From assembly GCA_016710585.1 (NCBI GenBank), contig JADJVN010000002.1, forward strand, positions 310,001-374,000: DNA of 64,000 nt. The letters are read 5' to 3'. The position numbers were made by a program, and so were the translations under genes. Below are positions 45,426 to 56,091 of this stretch, one piece after another. Position 1 is the stretch's first letter; every line of letters begins with the position of its first letter. The DNA comes from Saprospiraceae bacterium. GTDB lineage: Bacteria; Bacteroidota; Bacteroidia; Chitinophagales; Saprospiraceae. The notes beneath the pieces were generated by a model, which made no database searches, had not been told where the DNA came from, and saw only the letters and a program-made list of their open reading frames with translations.

Positions 45426-45522
45426 AAATTTAATTTTTGCAAATATATGAATTTTTATAATATGTAATCGAACTATATTTTCGAATTTGGAAATTCGTCG
45501 TAAGTTTGTGCGCGATTAAGAT

Positions 45523-46914
45523 ATGAATATGGATCAAATTAAATTTGGAACGGACGGATGGCGCGCCATCATTGCGGATACCTACACTGTGGAGAATGTG
45601 AGACGTGTGGCTCAAGGCACGGCACTATGGATGCAGCAGAAGCAGATGAAGTCCATCGTGATTGGACATGACTGTCGATTTGGAGGAAAATTGTTTGTCG
45701 ATGAAGCTGTAAAAGTATTTGCAGCAAATAAAATCAGATGTCATTACGCTTTAGGATTTGTAAGTACACCAATGGTTTCATTAGGGGTATTGCATTGCAA
45801 AGCTGATATGGGAGTCGTGATTACCGCAAGTCATAATCCACCAGATTATAATGGATTTAAACTGAAATCATCCTACGGAGGTCCGACGATTCCTGCAGAT
45901 ATAGCAGAGATTGAAAAATTGATTCCATCTACAAAAGTTTCTGTCGAAGAGCCAGGTGATTCAAATCAATTAGTTCATCAAATCGATCTTGAAGAAATCT
46001 ATTATCAACATGTCATTTCTAATTTTAATTTGAAAATCATCCAGGAAAAAACGTCTGTTGCCTATGATGCCATGTATGGTGCTGGACAACGAATCATGAA
46101 TAGATTATTTCCAAATTTAAAATCGTTTCACAGTGAATGGAATCCTGGATTTCAAAATACGGCACCAGAACCCATCACAAAAAATTTAGGAGAAATAATT
46201 CAATTTTTACAAAAGAAACCCAATCAATATACAGCCATTGCAACAGATGGAGATGCAGATAGAATCTGCATGTTAGATCCAATGGGGAACATGGTGGACT
46301 CTCATCAAATTCTTTTATTGTTAGTGCACTATTTAGCAGGCCATAAAAAGATGAGAGGGAAAATCGTAGTGAGTTTTTCAGTGACCAATAAATTGAAAAA
46401 ACTGGCAGATTATTATGGTTTGGAATTGGTCGTGACACAGATAGGGTTTAAGTATATCGCAGAGTATATGATCAAGGAGGATGTGCTAGTCGCTGGTGAA
46501 GAATCGGGAGGACTAGCTATCAAAGGACATATCCCTGAGAGAGATGGTGTGTGGATAGGTTTGACAATTTTAGAATTCATGGGTATTACTGGTAAGTCAA
46601 TTAGCGAGTTAATAGCTGAAGTATATCAGATCACTGGCGCTTTTGCTTATGATAGATTGGATTTGCATCTCAATGAAAATAAGATGCAAGAAATAAAGGA
46701 AAAATTAAACTCTCAGACTATTCAAAAATGGGGCAAATTTGATGTCATTAATTTTGAGAATTTGGATGGGCAAAAATACTATTTTAATGATGATGCTTGG
46801 TTGATGTTTAGAGCATCAGGTACAGAGCCAGTGCTTCGCATTTATGCTCAATCAGAGACCATGGATGGTGTTAAAGAAATTCATGCAGCTGCAAGAGAGT
46901 TATTGGGATGTTGA
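45523..46914 (+). CDS. Phosphoglucomutase/phosphomannomutase family enzyme
   Basis: 463 residues. Four-domain alpha-D-phosphohexomutase: opening KFGTDGWRAIIAD, phospho-Ser loop VVITASHNPPDYNGFK, metal loop ATDGDADR, sugar-binding GEESGGLAIKGH and phosphate loop MFRASGTEPVLRIY. It interconverts hexose 1- and 6-phosphates through a phosphoserine; the sugar (glucose, mannose or glucosamine) is not clear from motifs alone, though this compact bacterial group is often called phosphoglucomutase. Confidence 0.93.
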   Translation: MNMDQIKFGTDGWRAIIADTYTVENVRRVAQGTALWMQQKQMKSIVIGHDCRFGGKLFVDEAVKVFAANKIRCHYALGFVSTPMVSLGVLHCKADMGVVITASHNPPDYNGFKLKSSYGGPTIPADIAEIEKLIPSTKVSVEEPGDSNQLVHQIDLEEIYYQHVISNFNLKIIQEKTSVAYDAMYGAGQRIMNRLFPNLKSFHSEWNPGFQNTAPEPITKNLGEIIQFLQKKPNQYTAIATDGDADRICMLDPMGNMVDSHQILLLLVHYLAGHKKMRGKIVVSFSVTNKLKKLADYYGLELVVTQIGFKYIAEYMIKEDVLVAGEESGGLAIKGHIPERDGVWIGLTILEFMGITGKSISELIAEVYQITGAFAYDRLDLHLNENKMQEIKEKLNSQTIQKWGKFDVINFENLDGQKYYFNDDAWLMFRASGTEPVLRIYAQSETMDGVKEIHAAARELLGC

Positions 46915-46931
46915 GAGATAAAAAATGATTA

Positions 46932-47501
46932 TCAGAAAAGCGAATTTTCAATTTTAATGCCTTCTTTTCGCAATAAGAATTTTTTTAACTCGATTCCCCA
47001 TTTATAATTCTTCAAGCTGCCATCTTTGCCGATGATTCTATGGCAAGGGAGAAGGATCGCGATGGGATTTTGACCTATTGAATTGCCTATAGCTCGGTCG
47101 CCATTTTTTATTTGAAGTTTTGTTGCGATGTTGCTATAAGTTATTGTTTTTCCATGTTCGATTTCTAGTAGTGATGCCCAGATTTTGTTTTGAAATTCAG
47201 TTCCTGTAAGTATTATGCTTTGATTGAATTTATAAGCAGGATTATCCATTTTATTCAATACTTCTATAAAATTATTTTTCAGCTCCTGTTCGATTAATTG
47301 ACTTTTTGGAAAATCTTTTTTTGCAAGAGTAAGCAACTCTGGAGTTGTGTTGGCCAATTGGATGGTGCATAGAACATTATTGTGAAATCCTATGAGACAT
47401 TTCCATTGAAAAAAATGAGAAATACAATATTCGATTTCAATTGGATTTTTATTGAACTCATTTTGAATATTGACTTCGATCATGAATTGGTATTTTGCCA
47501 T
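46932..47501 (-). CDS. ogt: Methylated-DNA-protein cysteine methyltransferase
   Basis: 189 residues. C-terminal Ada/Ogt domain with FQNKIWASLLEI, GKTITYSNIA, GDRAIGNSIGQNP and the acceptor Cys in LLPCHRIIGKDGSL. The protein takes the alkyl group from O6-methylguanine onto that Cys in a suicide reaction. The N-terminal ~80 residues match the ribonuclease-like domain of Ogt. It is divergent from uvrA (64 bases), forming a small repair block. Confidence 0.94.
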   Translation of the reverse strand: MAKYQFMIEVNIQNEFNKNPIEIEYCISHFFQWKCLIGFHNNVLCTIQLANTTPELLTLAKKDFPKSQLIEQELKNNFIEVLNKMDNPAYKFNQSIILTGTEFQNKIWASLLEIEHGKTITYSNIATKLQIKNGDRAIGNSIGQNPIAILLPCHRIIGKDGSLKNYKWGIELKKFLLRKEGIKIENSLF

Positions 47502-47565
47502 AAAAATAGACTTTATTTTTTATTAAATCGAATAAGATGTTTAGCAGTATCTTTGTTTCTTTTTT

Positions 47566-50399
47566 ATGGAATTAAATCAAATGGTAGAAGAGCAGGAGTT
47601 TATTGAAGTGATTGGGGCTAAAGAGCATAATCTCAAGAAAATTTCAATGAAAATTCCTAGGAATAAATTGGTCGTCATCACTGGTATTTCCGGAAGTGGA
47701 AAATCTTCATTGGCATTTGGAACCATCTATGCAGAAGGCCAAAGGAGATATATGGAGACATTCTCTCACTATGCTCGTCAGTTCATTGGCAATATCGAAA
47801 GACCAGATGTAGAGAAGATCGATGGATTAAGTCCGGTGATCTCTATCGAGCAGAAGACAACTGGTTGGAATCCACGTTCTACCGTAGGGACCATCACTGA
47901 GATATACGATTTGTTTCGATTGATTTATGCAAGAGCAGCTGATGCATATTCTCATCATACTGGCAAAAAATGGTCAGGTATTCAGAAGATCAAATGATCA
48001 GCTTGATATTGCAACATTATAAAGATAAGCATATCACGATTCTTGCACCTGTAGTGCGGTCACGAAAAGGACATTATAGAGAGTTGTTCGATCAAGTGCG
48101 TAAACAAGGATTCAATAAAATAAGAATAGATGGCGAGATAGTAGATATTAAACCAGGAATGCAGGTGGATCGATTTAAGATACATGATATCGAAGTTGTG
48201 ATAGATCGCATCATGGTGCATCCCGACAAAGAAGATCGATTGATATATAGTATTCAGACTGCTTTGAAGATGGGAAATGATGTTGTCTTCATTTACCTTC
48301 AAGATGAAAATATAATATCACCATTTTCAAAGAAACTCATGGATGAGACCACAGGATTATCCTATGATGAACCATCTCCAAATTCATTTTCATTTAATTC
48401 ACCTTACGGCGCTTGTCCTCATTGTAAAGGAATCGGAAGTGTGAATGAAGTGGATTTGAAGCAAGTTATTCCAAATGATAATTTAACTATCAAAGAAGGA
48501 GGGATTGTTCCCTTGGGAGAGGCACGAGATACTTATACGTTCAAACAATTAGAGCAGATCGCTACTAAATATAAATTTACATTCGATACTCCTATTAAGA
48601 AAATACCAAAGAAAGGATTGGAAGTCATTCTTTATGGTGGTGATAGTTTTACATTCAATGCGACTTGGTATGACCCACAATATCATCTTGGGACAGATGG
48701 AGTATTCAATATGTTGAAGCGATGGTATCAAGATTCGAGTTCTGAAAAAATTAGAAAATTTGCAGAGGATTTTATGATCATCGACACCTGCAAAGAATGT
48801 AAGGGGACACGATTAAAAAAAGAAAGTCTGTATTTTAAAATTGATGAAAAAACGATTGCTGATTTAGCCAATATGGATATTTCAGATTTATCACAATGGC
48901 TAGAAAATATTGAATCGAGAATTAGCACAAGACAAGCAAGTATTGGGAAAGATATATTTAAAGAAATACGAGCAAGAGTCAGTTTTTTGCTCTATGTTGG
49001 ATTGGATTATTTGAGTCTCAATAGAACTGCTGTAAGTTTATCTGGGGGAGAATCACAGCGGACACGACTGGCAACACAAATAGGTTCACAGCTCACTGGG
49101 ATCACTTATATTCTCGATGAACCTTCAATAGGATTGCATCAACGTGACAATCATCGATTGATTAAATCTTTGCATGAATTATCCGGTATTGGAAATACAG
49201 TCCTTGTCGTAGAACATGATAAAGACATCATGTTGGCTTCAGATTATATCATCGATCTTGGTCCAGGGGCAGGTAAACATGGAGGAGATCTTGTAGCTCA
49301 AGGGACTCCAGAAGAGTTTTTAAAATTGGATTCTATCACTGCAGCGTATTTGAGTGGAAGAAAGAATATAGATATCCCAAAACAAAGGAGAAAAGGAAAT
49401 GGATTGTTTCTTTCTATCTATGGTGCTACTGGAAATAATCTTAAGAATATTAGTGTAAAATTTCCATTGGGAACTTTTATTTGTGTTACAGGAGTATCGG
49501 GAAGTGGAAAATCAAGTTTGATTAATGAAACACTGTATCCGATATTGCGAGAATATTTTTATAACAGTCTGAAAAAGCCTTTGAACTATGATCGCATTGA
49601 AGGCATAGAACATTTAGATAAAGTGATTGAGATAGACCAAGATCCTATAGGAAGAACGCCGAGATCAAATCCAGCCACTTATACTAATGTCTTTACAGAT
49701 ATTCGGAATTTATTTACTGGATTACCAGAATCAAAAATTAGAGGATACAAATCTGGTCGTTTTTCATTTAATGTCAAAGGAGGGCGATGTGAGACCTGCG
49801 AAGGAGGAGGAATGCGATTGATTGAAATGAATTTCTTACCAGACGTTCATGTTCAATGTGAATCTTGTTTTGGGAAGCGCTATAATAGAGAGACGCTAGA
49901 GATTTTATACAAGGGAAAATCAATAGGAGATGTACTAGAAATGACTGTTGAAGAGGCTTGTGATTTTTTTGAAAATATTCCCAATATTTATAGAAGATTA
50001 AAGACTCTGAAAGATGTAGGATTGTCATATATCACATTGGGTCAACAAGCGACGACTCTATCTGGAGGTGAGGCACAGCGTGTTAAACTTGCAGAAGAAC
50101 TTTCAAAAAAAGACACAGGTAAGACTTTGTATATTCTAGATGAACCGACGACTGGTTTGCATTTTTCTGATATCGTGCAGCTCATCAATGTGCTTCAAAA
50201 ATTAGTAGATAGAGGAAATACAATATTAGTGATAGAGCATAATTTGGATGTGATAAAAGTGGCAGATTACGTCCTCGATATCGGACCTGAAGGTGGAAAG
50301 AATGGTGGTGAAATATTAGGATTTGGAACACCAGAGTATATTTCAAAATTGAAAAAAAGTTTTACTGCTCCATTTTTAAAAGATGAGTTGGCGAAATGA
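47566..50399 (+). CDS. uvrA: Excinuclease ABC subunit UvrA, split by a -1 frameshift
   Basis: Two frames (47566-47997 and the frame that runs to 50399) make one UvrA of ~944 residues if one A is added to the run at 47965-47970; the join then reads [12 protein letters not shown] as in the family. Two ABC ATPase halves: Walker [13 protein letters not shown] and [10 protein letters not shown], signatures [12 protein letters not shown] and [12 protein letters not shown], zinc fingers with CPHCKG, CKECKG and CETCEGGG...CESC. UvrA finds bulky DNA lesions and loads UvrB for nucleotide excision repair. The missing A is probably a consensus error; a real break would abolish NER. Confidence 0.95.
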
Positions 50400-50424
50400 T
50401 TTTTTGATTTAGGTTAGATTTGTT

Positions 50425-51006
50425 TTACCTAATGCTGTAAAACATGGAAATAAAAAATGAGACTAATATCAATTCATCTTCAACTTCTACATGATTAACT
50501 TTACAGTCATAATCTAGGAATTCTTTGAACCTGCTGTTGTATACCTTGATTAAGTTTTTATCTTGATAATTGAGATCGCCATAACAGAAACCTGAGTCAT
50601 ATCTCAAGCGAAATGAATAATTTTTATCATTGAATTGGATGATCCAATCATCTGTTGCGTCGATTTGATTTGGCCATTTGGGAGAGAAGTAAAGGTAATT
50701 TCCGTTTAGTCGCATCTCCCATTCATAGGGCTTATTATTCCATCTTTGTCGAATGCTACCAGCTTTGTCGCCAAAATTAATTTCCCACTCTTTGTCATTA
50801 TCTTTTTGGAATGGCCACCGCACTTTAAATTCTCCTTCCGCAGTGAGATATTCGTCTTCGGGCCTTTTTAGAGTATCAGGATATATTTTCCACGATTGGA
50901 TTCGATCATTTCCTAGAATTATAAGCGCAGATAGATAATATATCCTTTGGGAGCTTAACTCTAAGATGCATCCAATGAATAGTATTATGCTATAAATGAA
51001 TTTCAT
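50425..51006 (-). CDS. Unknown secreted or membrane-associated protein
   Basis: 193 residues. The N-terminal hydrophobic segment (IYSIILFIGCILELSS) is a signal peptide, possibly a lipoprotein signal with Cys at ~14. The rest is beta-rich with repeated aromatic strands of the pattern DNDKEWEINFGDK, PYEWEMRLNGN and DDWIIQFNDKNYSFRLRYD, suggesting 3-4 related beta hairpins. I recognise no family. Its ATG shares one base with the stop of the DUF3127 gene upstream, so the two are coupled. Confidence 0.65.
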   Translation of the reverse strand: MKFIYSIILFIGCILELSSQRIYYLSALIILGNDRIQSWKIYPDTLKRPEDEYLTAEGEFKVRWPFQKDNDKEWEINFGDKAGSIRQRWNNKPYEWEMRLNGNYLYFSPKWPNQIDATDDWIIQFNDKNYSFRLRYDSGFCYGDLNYQDKNLIKVYNSRFKEFLDYDCKVNHVEVEDELILVSFFISMFYSIR

Positions 51007-51365
51007 TAAAAGGGTAGGTCATCAAATTTTTGCTCTACAGCAAATGGATCTGGATGAGAATCTGCTGCCATAATTTGTTCTCCGGCTTTAGCACTGCTTT
51101 CACCAGCTTTTTCTACTTTCCATGCCTGAAGGTTGGTGAAATATTTATCTTGCCATTCTCTTCCTCTTAGATCAAAATGTACAGTCATTTTTTCTTGTTC
51201 GGCGTAAGCATCGATAGCACCACAGCGATCTTGAACCAATTGAAATTTAATATATTGTGGATATTGTTCTTCTGTGACGATCACGAATTCTCTGGTCATG
51301 AATTTGCCAGATTTATTCTCTGCATCATACTTTTTTACCAATTTTCCTGATATTTGAAAGCTCAT
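51006..51365 (-). CDS. DUF3127 protein with SSB-like acidic tail
   Basis: About 119 residues from the ATG at 51365 (MSFQISGKLVKKYD); upstream in-frame codons run through a terminator and are not plausible. The text matches DUF3127: FMTREFVIVTEEQYPQYIKFQL, MTVHFDLRGREW and YFTNLQAWKVE, an OB-like fold. The C-terminus is EQKFDDLPF, very like the acidic DDxPF tail that SSB uses to dock partner proteins. It may bind single-stranded DNA or nucleoprotein complexes. Bacteroidota-specific, function not established. Confidence 0.85.
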   Translation of the reverse strand: MSFQISGKLVKKYDAENKSGKFMTREFVIVTEEQYPQYIKFQLVQDRCGAIDAYAEQEKMTVHFDLRGREWQDKYFTNLQAWKVEKAGESSAKAGEQIMAADSHPDPFAVEQKFDDLPF

Positions 51366-51425
51366 CTTTTCTTTAATTTTAGAACGCAAAAGTACGACAT
51401 ATTCAAGAATTTTGTATATAAGAAT

Positions 51426-51455
51426 AAAAAAAACCCTCCCGTTCGAACAAGAGGG
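51426..51455 (-). terminator. Intrinsic terminator of the adhesin gene
   Basis: On the minus strand CCCTC (51455-51451) pairs with GAGGG (51438-51434), followed by eight T residues (complement of A 51426-51433). It follows the 1307-residue gene by about 215 bases and precedes the DUF3127 gene. Confidence 0.7.
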
Positions 51456-51609
51456 CACTGTAAATATAAAAAAACCTTGAAGCCATGTGGGATTTTGCAA
51501 TTATTGCAATAGCTAACAGATGCAAATAAACTGCAAAGGATTTATTCTTCTCCTGCAAAGCGGCATTTACTGCCATTTTGCCAAATATAATTTTCTTGAT
51601 AATTTATGG

Positions 51610-51663
51610 ATTTGCAGATGAAATTCTAGCTATAAGCTTTTCGAACGAATTTCATCTGCAAAT
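51610..51663. repeat. 16-base perfect inverted repeat after the adhesin gene
   Basis: ATTTGCAGATGAAATT (51610-51625) and AATTTCATCTGCAAAT (51648-51663) pair perfectly around a 22-base loop. It begins 7 bases after the stop of the minus-strand adhesin gene, so it would form a strong 3' RNA hairpin. No long T tract follows. Confidence 0.8.
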
Positions 51664-51670
51664 ATTTGAT

Positions 51671-54600
51671 TTAGTTAATCACGATCAGTTTATATGTTTT
51701 GCTCAATCCTGAGGCATCTACTTTGAGGGTGTAGACTCCTGAAGTAGGCAATTGTGATCGTTTGATGGTGATCAAATTATTGCCTTTTTGGCCATATTCA
51801 ATCGTCGTAAATATTTCTCTACCTTCCAAGTCGTGGATGGCATAATTTATAGCTCCTGCTTGACTCAAATTGATATTCAATTCTGTCTGTTGGACAAATG
51901 GATTTGGAATCAATGTGCCAAAAATGATTTCATTCTGTGAGGCATTGTTTTCATTATTCCAAGCAATGGACATGATCTCACTTCCATTAGAGTATATTTC
52001 GGCTTTGAGAATAGATGAATTGATGCTTAATTGAGGCAAATCTTTTTCGCTTAATTCTTTTGATAACTCAATATAAAACAAAGCTTCTTCTCCATTGATT
52101 TGTATACTTTCAGCACTGCTCCAAGATACCAATAAAATACCCTGTCCTAGCCATGACCAGCCAATGTTCTGATCTGATACAGGAATTAGTCCAGGCTGAA
52201 TTCCATTCAGTTTTACAAGATCTGAATTGAGCTGTAATGTGAATTGGATTCCATCGATCGATGCAACATCCTTGGCAAATACAGGAATTTTATTTCCAAT
52301 CGACTTAGCTGGATACAAATCGATTTTTCTAGCAGATCTTGTCTCTACTTTAGGTGAATTAAATTCCCCCCATATAGACTTACTTACATCACCAATTTTT
52401 ATCCCTTTGAAATCTAAAAACATCATATCACCTGGAAGTGATTGGATTTGATATTCCTCTGGCAATGGTTCTAACCATGGATTATTTGGATCTGGAAAAG
52501 TATAAGTCGATTCAACAAACTTCCATGAAAGATTATTTCTGTATTTATAATCAACTCCAAGTATTAATTTTCTCAAAGCTGAAATATCTGAAGCTGTAAT
52601 ATTATTGTCTGCATTGATATCTGCTGCCAACATACGCCATGGTGACCCTAAGTCCAGATTTCCCAAAATATGTTTTTGTATCTGAACGATGTCAAAAGTC
52701 GTAATACCGTCGAGATAGTTATTGTCCTTTAAAGCTTTAATCGTATAATCCCTGCCGATGTGTAAGTCTTGGAAGGCAAACTTACCATTTGCTTCAGTTT
52801 CGTAAATACTGTTGCCAAATTCTTCAACAATGATCTTAACCTCTCCAATTTCTTTGTCATCTGGCGTCAGTAATAAACCTGCGATATTTCCTGTAAGATT
52901 ACCTCCAGTGCCATTGCAATGATGATTATTGTCTTGCACTACTACTGTTGTAATACATCTGTCCTGAAGTCCTGTAAGCTTGTCAGTAACCCATATTTCT
53001 ACTCTTCTCATACCAAGACTATCGCAGTTATATATCCTATATTTATCTGACGAATCTTTTGAGAATGATAGTGTCACTGGATTGCCGCAAATCTGATAAC
53101 TTCCGTGATCTAAATCTGAAGCCCAAATCTGGATTAATGCAGTATCTATTTTTCCATTTTGATCTGAATCAATTCCCATTAAGTTAATCGCAACACCTGA
53201 AAGACAATATGCTGTAGGTGCTTTACAATTGATCACCCTGACTATTTGTTGACAAACAGTTTCATTGCCGCATTGATCTTCAAAAATCCAGAAGAATTTA
53301 TGCTCACCAAGTGGCAGTTCAGCATCAAAAGTAATTCTGTTGCCATTGACATGATATGAGCTGTCATATAAACCATTGTTGTATAGATCCAATTTAAATC
53401 CTGATCGCAATAAATCATCTGGAGTACAATCATCAAGTGCCACATGGGAGAGACTTACTCTTTGTTTTATACAGTTTGCCCCGGTGAGACAGATCATGAC
53501 AGTGTCACAGTCGTCAGTGATTTTAGGCGGATTCTTGTTTAGAATTTTTATCACTTGTTCATGTGTCCAGTTTGGTATGATGATATTACCACTGGTATCA
53601 GTGTATTGCTGACACCAATCGATCACCTTCCATTTTCTCAATATTTTTTGACATACTTCGGATCCCTGAATGTAAGAGAACTTACTATCTTCGAATGTTA
53701 TCCCAGCTAGAGCACAGGTTCTATCTAGAATGATAGGAAATCCAAATGTATCTGGAAGATTTTGTGGCGAAACATTTGCCCCGCATCCTGTGATAGTTGT
53801 ATCATAAGGCCAGATGATATCATTTTCATTAAATGGATCTTGATTCCTTACCCAGATGCGTTGTGTGCAGGTATCGGTTCTGCCCATATTATCTGTAACA
53901 ATGAAATTTCTGGCAAAATATCCTATGTTGCATTGGTTGAGATGAGGAACTACTTGTTCGACTATAGTTACCACACAATTATCATAATAACTTGCTGTAC
54001 CGAATCTTCTAAAATTGGTAGTATCAACATGCTTATTGCAATCAATAGTTACATCATGAGGGCAATACACTACCGGAGGTGTTTTGTCTTGCACCTGTAC
54101 CATGACCATACAATCATTAGTATTTCCAGATTTATCTACAACTCTAAATATCACTTGTATTGATTTGCCCACATCTTGGCAACAGAATCTGACATAGGGC
54201 TTGAATATATTATCGTTAAAACCACATGCAGTCCCATTATCCATACGGCGTACCAGTAAGCTGTCGATATGGCATCCGTCATAAGACCCATCATCCAATA
54301 CATCAGCATAGACATGAACTTCATCATCTCGAGTCATCGATACAACAGTCTCTCTATCACAAATTGCTATTGGTGGAGTTTTATCTACAACCGTAATAAA
54401 CATCGCGCAGCTGTCTTCATTATAGCAGATATCTCTTGCTTTATAGACGATTCTATGGACACCGATGGGTAGTTTGATAATCCCACCATTTGAATTCAAT
54501 AATACGCCATGTTGATAATGGATGTCTACAATAACGCTATCTTGACAATGATCATCAACAATAGCAGGAGGGAGTTTAAAGTTGGCAAAACATTCGTATC

Positions 54601-55594
54601 CTGAGGATACACTTATCGTGATGTCATAAGGGCAATGCAAAGTAGGTGGTGTCATGTCTGATATCTCAATCGTCTGTGCATGACTTTTGACGACAGCAGT
54701 CCCGCACCACCATTCTACTACTCTCCACATTCGTAGAATTTTTGTTTTGCATTCATTTTTAACCAGAACTATATCTTCATAAGATGTACCTAGATTACAA
54801 TACGCGCTGAAATCGGGCCATAGAGGATTCCCAGCATAATATGGGACTCCTGTAGTATCAGGATGAGGATGACCTTGGGCATCTTTTGGCCATGGACCCC
54901 AACACTCCAATGCGCAGTTTGTAGCTTTGGTAAAATCTTTTGGAAATTTAACAGAATCGATAGGGACACGCTTCAACCAGATAGTATCGATGCATAATAA
55001 GGATTGATTTCCCCACGCATCTTTTGCTCTCCATTCTCTCACTAATTTTTTAATGAATAGGGGATCGCAATGTAGTAAAATTGCTTGATGATGGAGCATC
55101 TCTATCGTTGCCGAAGTGTCACAATAATCGTAGAAAACTGGAGGATCAAGTTTTGTAGAATCATTGCAGTAAATTGTGTCATTGCGGCATTCAATAACTG
55201 GTCCAAACTTATCTTCGACAAGCAGGGTGGACCAACATGAATTTTTACTGGTGGAATCGTAGACCATGACTTTGAATTCCTTCTTGATATGTTCGAAATG
55301 AACATAAGGACTGGATGGAATCGGTTTCATGGTGTAAGGATTCAACACATCCACTCTATATCGAGCACTTGGGCAGTTGATGCCACTAGTGAGCAATAAC
55401 AATGGTGTGATCTCTGCTTCACATCCTACACCGACAGAGATATTGACCTTGCCTCTGCAAGACAATTGGCATTGAGCCGATAGATTATATTGAAATACAC
55501 TGCCTAGAAAAAAGGCCAGTATCATAAGGTAGCCAAAGGGCCCCGAAGGGCATAGTTTTCTTACTCCGTTACCAAGAACAGTCTTCGGATTCAT
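51671..55594 (-). CDS. Giant secreted HYR-like adhesin with dockerin-like and T9SS domains
   Basis: 1307 residues. Signal peptide (LMILAFFLGSVFQYNLSAQ) preceded by ~20 residues. Residues ~40-870: repeated Cys-rich HYR/PKD-like modules, each with a TPP..C..DxTI or IEC strand (e.g. TPPTLHCPYDIT, TPPVVYCPHDVTIDC). Residues ~880-960: a carboxypeptidase-regulatory-like domain (GNIAGLLLTPDDKEIGEV). Residues ~965-1025: dockerin-like pair (DGITTFDIVQIQKHILG and ADINADNNITASDISALRKLILG). C-terminal ~80 residues: T9SS type A domain (GTLIPNPFVQQTELNI ... GVYTLKVDA). A surface adhesin or matrix protein is likely. It has its own terminator. Confidence 0.85.
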   Translation of the reverse strand: MNPKTVLGNGVRKLCPSGPFGYLMILAFFLGSVFQYNLSAQCQLSCRGKVNISVGVGCEAEITPLLLLTSGINCPSARYRVDVLNPYTMKPIPSSPYVHFEHIKKEFKVMVYDSTSKNSCWSTLLVEDKFGPVIECRNDTIYCNDSTKLDPPVFYDYCDTSATIEMLHHQAILLHCDPLFIKKLVREWRAKDAWGNQSLLCIDTIWLKRVPIDSVKFPKDFTKATNCALECWGPWPKDAQGHPHPDTTGVPYYAGNPLWPDFSAYCNLGTSYEDIVLVKNECKTKILRMWRVVEWWCGTAVVKSHAQTIEISDMTPPTLHCPYDITISVSSGYECFANFKLPPAIVDDHCQDSVIVDIHYQHGVLLNSNGGIIKLPIGVHRIVYKARDICYNEDSCAMFITVVDKTPPIAICDRETVVSMTRDDEVHVYADVLDDGSYDGCHIDSLLVRRMDNGTACGFNDNIFKPYVRFCCQDVGKSIQVIFRVVDKSGNTNDCMVMVQVQDKTPPVVYCPHDVTIDCNKHVDTTNFRRFGTASYYDNCVVTIVEQVVPHLNQCNIGYFARNFIVTDNMGRTDTCTQRIWVRNQDPFNENDIIWPYDTTITGCGANVSPQNLPDTFGFPIILDRTCALAGITFEDSKFSYIQGSEVCQKILRKWKVIDWCQQYTDTSGNIIIPNWTHEQVIKILNKNPPKITDDCDTVMICLTGANCIKQRVSLSHVALDDCTPDDLLRSGFKLDLYNNGLYDSSYHVNGNRITFDAELPLGEHKFFWIFEDQCGNETVCQQIVRVINCKAPTAYCLSGVAINLMGIDSDQNGKIDTALIQIWASDLDHGSYQICGNPVTLSFSKDSSDKYRIYNCDSLGMRRVEIWVTDKLTGLQDRCITTVVVQDNNHHCNGTGGNLTGNIAGLLLTPDDKEIGEVKIIVEEFGNSIYETEANGKFAFQDLHIGRDYTIKALKDNNYLDGITTFDIVQIQKHILGNLDLGSPWRMLAADINADNNITASDISALRKLILGVDYKYRNNLSWKFVESTYTFPDPNNPWLEPLPEEYQIQSLPGDMMFLDFKGIKIGDVSKSIWGEFNSPKVETRSARKIDLYPAKSIGNKIPVFAKDVASIDGIQFTLQLNSDLVKLNGIQPGLIPVSDQNIGWSWLGQGILLVSWSSAESIQINGEEALFYIELSKELSEKDLPQLSINSSILKAEIYSNGSEIMSIAWNNENNASQNEIIFGTLIPNPFVQQTELNINLSQAGAINYAIHDLEGREIFTTIEYGQKGNNLITIKRSQLPTSGVYTLKVDASGLSKTYKLIVIN

Positions 55595-56091
55595 ATTGCT
55601 TCAAGATTTAAAGTTAAAACTCAAGGAATGCCAAAGACGAATGCGTAGACATTTCTTGAATCTGAAAATACAATTTACAGTTTGGTGTAATGCAATAGCA
55701 GCACACCTGTTTTTTAAGTAAGGAAACTATATCATATTATGGAAGATAATAATTGCTGTAAGCAATTACTCAGGATGGTTGGTTGAAATACGACGGTCAT
55801 AATAATATTGACCGAAGGCTTTAATACATTTACAGCACAAACATACGGGGACATTTTGAATTGGCAAAGATATACATCATTTATTTTTTAATATTTATTT
55901 TTTATATGTATAAGTAAATGATAATCAGTTTATAATGAATTTTATTTTTTTTATATTAAATTTTATTTGTTGGTATAGTTAAGGGATTGAAATGGATTTT
56001 TCAAAGTTTATTTTACGAGTTCAAATTAATAATGCGTTTCTATTTCACGACAATAGATTCAATTCCATATCTTTGAAAAGAAAAATAAAAA
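55595..56091. other. Intergenic region upstream of the adhesin and Rhs fragment
   Basis: About 500 AT-rich bases with no supported gene. It should contain the promoter of the minus-strand adhesin. Composition changes near 56100, where the more GC-rich Rhs remnant begins. Confidence 0.4.

Noticed and set aside
51366..51500. N-terminal extension of the DUF3127 protein
   Set aside because: It would translate through the terminator of the adhesin gene and has no family similarity; the start at 51365 is used.
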